Source: Synergistota bacterium
GTDB taxonomy: Bacteria > Synergistota > Synergistia > Synergistales > Aminobacteriaceae
Length of the DNA: 45,166 nt
Direction of reading: 5' to 3'
NCBI GenBank assembly: GCA_022704435.1
Contig: JAKJGK010000005.1
Location: 1 to 45,166, forward strand
This document shows positions 43,295 to 45,166 of this stretch, in pieces; the stretch's first letter is position 1; every line of letters starts with the position of its first letter. A program made the position numbers and the translations under genes. The notes under the pieces are model-generated. The model did not search any database and was not told the origin of the DNA. It saw nothing but the letters and a program-made list of their open reading frames with translations.

Positions 43295-43323
43295 ATTCTA
43301 TAAAAGGGCATGTTACATGTCAA
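43295..43323 (-). promoter_or_regulatory. Promoter of tRNA-Ser
   Basis: Consensus TTGACA (-35, 43318-43323), 17-base spacer, TAGAAT (-10, 43295-43300), in the gap after the SurA-like gene. Strong match. Confidence 0.85.
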
Positions 43324-43347
43324 TAGGCCGCGCTCAAATCCGCTCCC

Positions 43348-44424
43348 CTACTTGGCCTCTCCCTCCGCCTCGGCCGGCGCGTCCTGGGACTCAGGCTCGT
43401 CGGAGGATGCGACGGGGGCCTCCGGGACGTGGAACAGCTCCGCGTCGTGGACGACAACCGAGGCCCTTGCGCGAAGGTCCTTGAAGAAGGCATCCAGGGC
43501 CGCACGCCGCTTGTCCTCCAGCACGAAGTGCTTCACGTCCGCGCTCACCTCGTCGAACGATACGGTCGACTCCTCCACCTTTTCCCTCTTCACGGCCACG
43601 AAGAAGTCGTCGCTGGTCAGGGGGAAGGGGCCCCCTACGACGCCGATGTCCAGGAGGGCAATGGGGGCATACTGGTCCTTGAACGACGACTCCGTCATGA
43701 ACACGGGGCCCGTCTCCGTGGAGCTGGACTGTACGTCCGCCGAGGATACGGACTCCACTGCGGCCTTCCACTCGCCTCCGGCCCTCGCCGCCTCGGCGAT
43801 CCTGCCCGCGGCCTCCTCGCCCTTCACCCTCGCGAAGTCCACCTTGAAGCCTGCCGGGGTGTGAAAGAACAGGGTCTTCATCTTGTCGTAGAAATCAAGT
43901 GCCTCCTCGTCGGTGGCCTCGATTCCGGCGGACGCGCGCTCCACCATCTTCCCCTGGACTATCTGGTCGGCGAGGTTCGACCTGAACTCCGCCATCTTTA
44001 TGCCCGACTGGTCCAGGTACTGCATGAAGGCCTCCTTCGTCGGGAACTGATCAGACACCTCTCTCACCGCGGCCTCGATCTCCTCGTCGGTGGCCTTGAG
44101 GCCGGAGCTCTCCGCCTCGATCGCGAGGCGCTGGTTCGTCGCGAGGCTGTCGAGCGCGGCCTGGTACAGCCGCGGGATGTCCTCAGGCTTCACGTCCCTC
44201 ACATCCATCCTGCTCACGAGGTTCCTGACGCTCTGGTCGAGGGAGGACCTCATCAGGGCCTTGCCGTCGATCTCGGCGACGACGTAGTCTCCGCCCTCTC
44301 CCCTGTCGGGACGTCCCCTGCGGGCGCCTTCAAAGCCGTACATTCCAAAGATGGAGATCACGAAGAGGACCACGATCGTGATCATGATCCACCGCACCTG
44401 GGACCTCAGGGTTCTCATCAACAA
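43348..44424 (-). CDS. Membrane-anchored SurA/PpiD-like periplasmic chaperone
   Basis: 358 residues. One N-terminal membrane anchor (about 13-30), then a SurA_N-type helical domain with VAEIDGKALMRSSLDQSVRN, LATNQRLAIEAESSGLKATD and FRSNLADQIVQGKMVERAS. The middle looks like a degraded parvulin region (GPVFMTESSFKDQYAPIALL, GGPFPLTSDDFFVAVKREKV), so isomerase activity is uncertain. The tail is Glu/Ala/Pro-rich. It would assist folding of exported proteins. Start TTG 44424 lies 10 bases after GAGG; ATG two codons later is also possible. Downstream of polA, with its own likely -10. Confidence 0.8.
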   Translation of the reverse strand: MLMRTLRSQVRWIMITIVVLFVISIFGMYGFEGARRGRPDRGEGGDYVVAEIDGKALMRSSLDQSVRNLVSRMDVRDVKPEDIPRLYQAALDSLATNQRLAIEAESSGLKATDEEIEAAVREVSDQFPTKEAFMQYLDQSGIKMAEFRSNLADQIVQGKMVERASAGIEATDEEALDFYDKMKTLFFHTPAGFKVDFARVKGEEAAGRIAEAARAGGEWKAAVESVSSADVQSSSTETGPVFMTESSFKDQYAPIALLDIGVVGGPFPLTSDDFFVAVKREKVEESTVSFDEVSADVKHFVLEDKRRAALDAFFKDLRARASVVVHDAELFHVPEAPVASSDEPESQDAPAEAEGEAK

Positions 44425-44466
44425 AGTACATCTTCCTCTCTAATGATTTCCGGACTCCAAGGGCGA

Positions 44467-44475
44467 ATTCTACCA
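44467..44475 (-). promoter_or_regulatory. Extended -10 promoter of SurA-like gene
   Basis: TGG-TAGAAT on the minus strand, an extended -10 element; no good -35 at the expected distance. It is 43 bases before the TTG start and just after the polA stop. Confidence 0.45.
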
Positions 44476-44492
44476 CAGAAGTCGCCGTTCGT

Positions 44493-45166
44493 TTATACTT
44501 CGGCGAGATTGGTGCCTACTTTTGACTCGGCTTTCAGCGGGACGTCCAAGTTCGCGGCCCCTTCCATTATTTTCACCAGATCCTCCCTGGTCTCCGGCGC
44601 TCTCTCAAGGTCGCACTCGCACACCAGCGAGTCGTGAACCTGCAGGACCAGGCGCACGCTTCCGCCATCGTGGAAGCGGCGGGCAAAGTCTACCATGGCC
44701 CTCCTGGCGATGTCCGCGGCGCTCCCCTGTATTGGCGTGTTGACTATCACTCGACGCAATGCGTCCCGGTCGCGCGGCCCCGTGGCGACCTCGCCTAGCG
44801 GCCTGATTCGGCCCGCGATTGTCCTCGTGTACCCCCTCGCCGTCGCCTCGTTGTATCCTGCCTCGAGATATTCCCTGACGCCGGGCAGGGCGCCGAAGTA
44901 GCGCTCGATTATCGAGGAGGCCTCCTGCCTGCTTATGGCCAGCCTCCGGGCCAGGCCGAACGGGCTCATGCCGTACAGCAGCCCGAAGTTGATCATCTTC
45001 GCCACCCTCCTCAACTCCGGGGTGACAAGGCCAGGGTCCACGCTGAACACCCAGGACGCGGTCTCGGTATGGATGTCGCGGCCCGCGGCGAAGGCATCCA
45101 CAAGGCGCCGGTCGCCGCTCAGGTGAGCCAGTATTCGCAGCTCGATCTGGGAATAGTCGGCGGAGA
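44493..45166 (-). CDS. polA: DNA polymerase I, C-terminal part (N-terminus beyond window)
   Basis: About 223 C-terminal residues of the family A polymerase domain; the frame runs off the window edge upstream. Motif A DYSQIELRILAHLSGD, motif B (O-helix) RRVAKMINFGLLYGMS and motif C QVHDSLVCE are intact, with the dNTP-selecting Phe in the NFG of motif B. It functions in gap filling and Okazaki fragment processing. The exonuclease domains cannot be judged from this window. Confidence 0.96.
   Translation of the reverse strand, partial: SADYSQIELRILAHLSGDRRLVDAFAAGRDIHTETASWVFSVDPGLVTPELRRVAKMINFGLLYGMSPFGLARRLAISRQEASSIIERYFGALPGVREYLEAGYNEATARGYTRTIAGRIRPLGEVATGPRDRDALRRVIVNTPIQGSAADIARRAMVDFARRFHDGGSVRLVLQVHDSLVCECDLERAPETREDLVKIMEGAANLDVPLKAESKVGTNLAEV

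Overview
The window is a dense, high-GC bacterial chromosome segment, almost all of it on the minus strand. No phage, insertion sequence or CRISPR array is visible. It encodes outer-membrane biogenesis factors (Skp/OmpH, a SurA/PpiD-like chaperone, DegP), so the cell is a diderm. It also has Firmicutes-style features: a thrS T-box riboswitch, an attenuated infC-rpmI leader and holA next to rpsT. It carries two amino/organic-acid uptake systems (TRAP-TAXI and Liv ABC) and an [FeFe]-hydrogenase-like regulatory cluster. This mix fits an anaerobic amino-acid-fermenting member of the Synergistota; that placement is an inference from gene content and protein style, not a database result.

Layout, left to right. 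(1) 1-1019: rpmI (partial) and infC, with a promoter, a leader terminator and an apparent ATA start codon for infC. (2) 1043-4215: TRAP-TAXI transporter (fused permease plus binding protein) with its own promoter and an operator-like palindrome. (3) 4222-6442: thrS under a complete T-box leader. (4) 6439-11140: dut, pnp, rpsO and degP. (5) 11231-14454: the rpmH-rnpA-yidD-yidC-jag module, followed by an Lgt-family protein whose signature motif is altered. (6) 14519-16975: DinG-type helicase divergent from rpsT. (7) 16966-23898: radA-nfeD-slipin-leuS-holA, tightly coupled. (8) 23953-27190: a five-gene cluster in which two small DRTGG-type proteins flank a GHKL/RsbW-like ATPase and a divergent [FeFe]-hydrogenase-like protein, followed by a PHP phosphoesterase. 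(9) 27240-28975: an orphan periplasmic-binding-protein-like gene coupled to an adenosine-specific-kinase family gene. (10) 29109-33953: livKHMGF branched-chain amino acid ABC transporter with promoter and an attenuator after livK. (11) 33980-41096: HAD phosphatase, skp, pseC-like aminotransferase, tadA, ArsA-family ATPase with a small partner, a tautomerase, a small secreted protein and a large phosphodiester glycosidase. (12) 41195-45166: tRNA-Arg(ACG), a chemoreceptor (one of only two plus-strand protein genes), tRNA-Ser(GCT), a membrane-anchored SurA-like chaperone and the 3' part of polA.

How the parts work together. Most of the window is housekeeping: translation (L35, IF3, S15, L34, S20, ThrRS, LeuRS, TadA, two tRNAs), RNA processing (PNPase, RnpA), replication and repair (delta subunit, Pol I, RadA, DinG, dUTPase), and envelope assembly (YidC/YidD, Jag, DegP, Skp, SurA-like, Lgt-like). 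The less ordinary content is the hydrogenase-like DRTGG/GHKL cluster. Its catalytic-site pattern keeps the H-cluster cysteines but lacks the proton-relay cysteine, which suggests a sensor rather than a bulk hydrogenase. Also notable are the adenosine-kinase/binding-protein pair, the ATA start of infC, the palindrome framing the rpsT -10 box, and TadA lying about 4 kb from a gene for its known substrate, tRNA-Arg(ACG).
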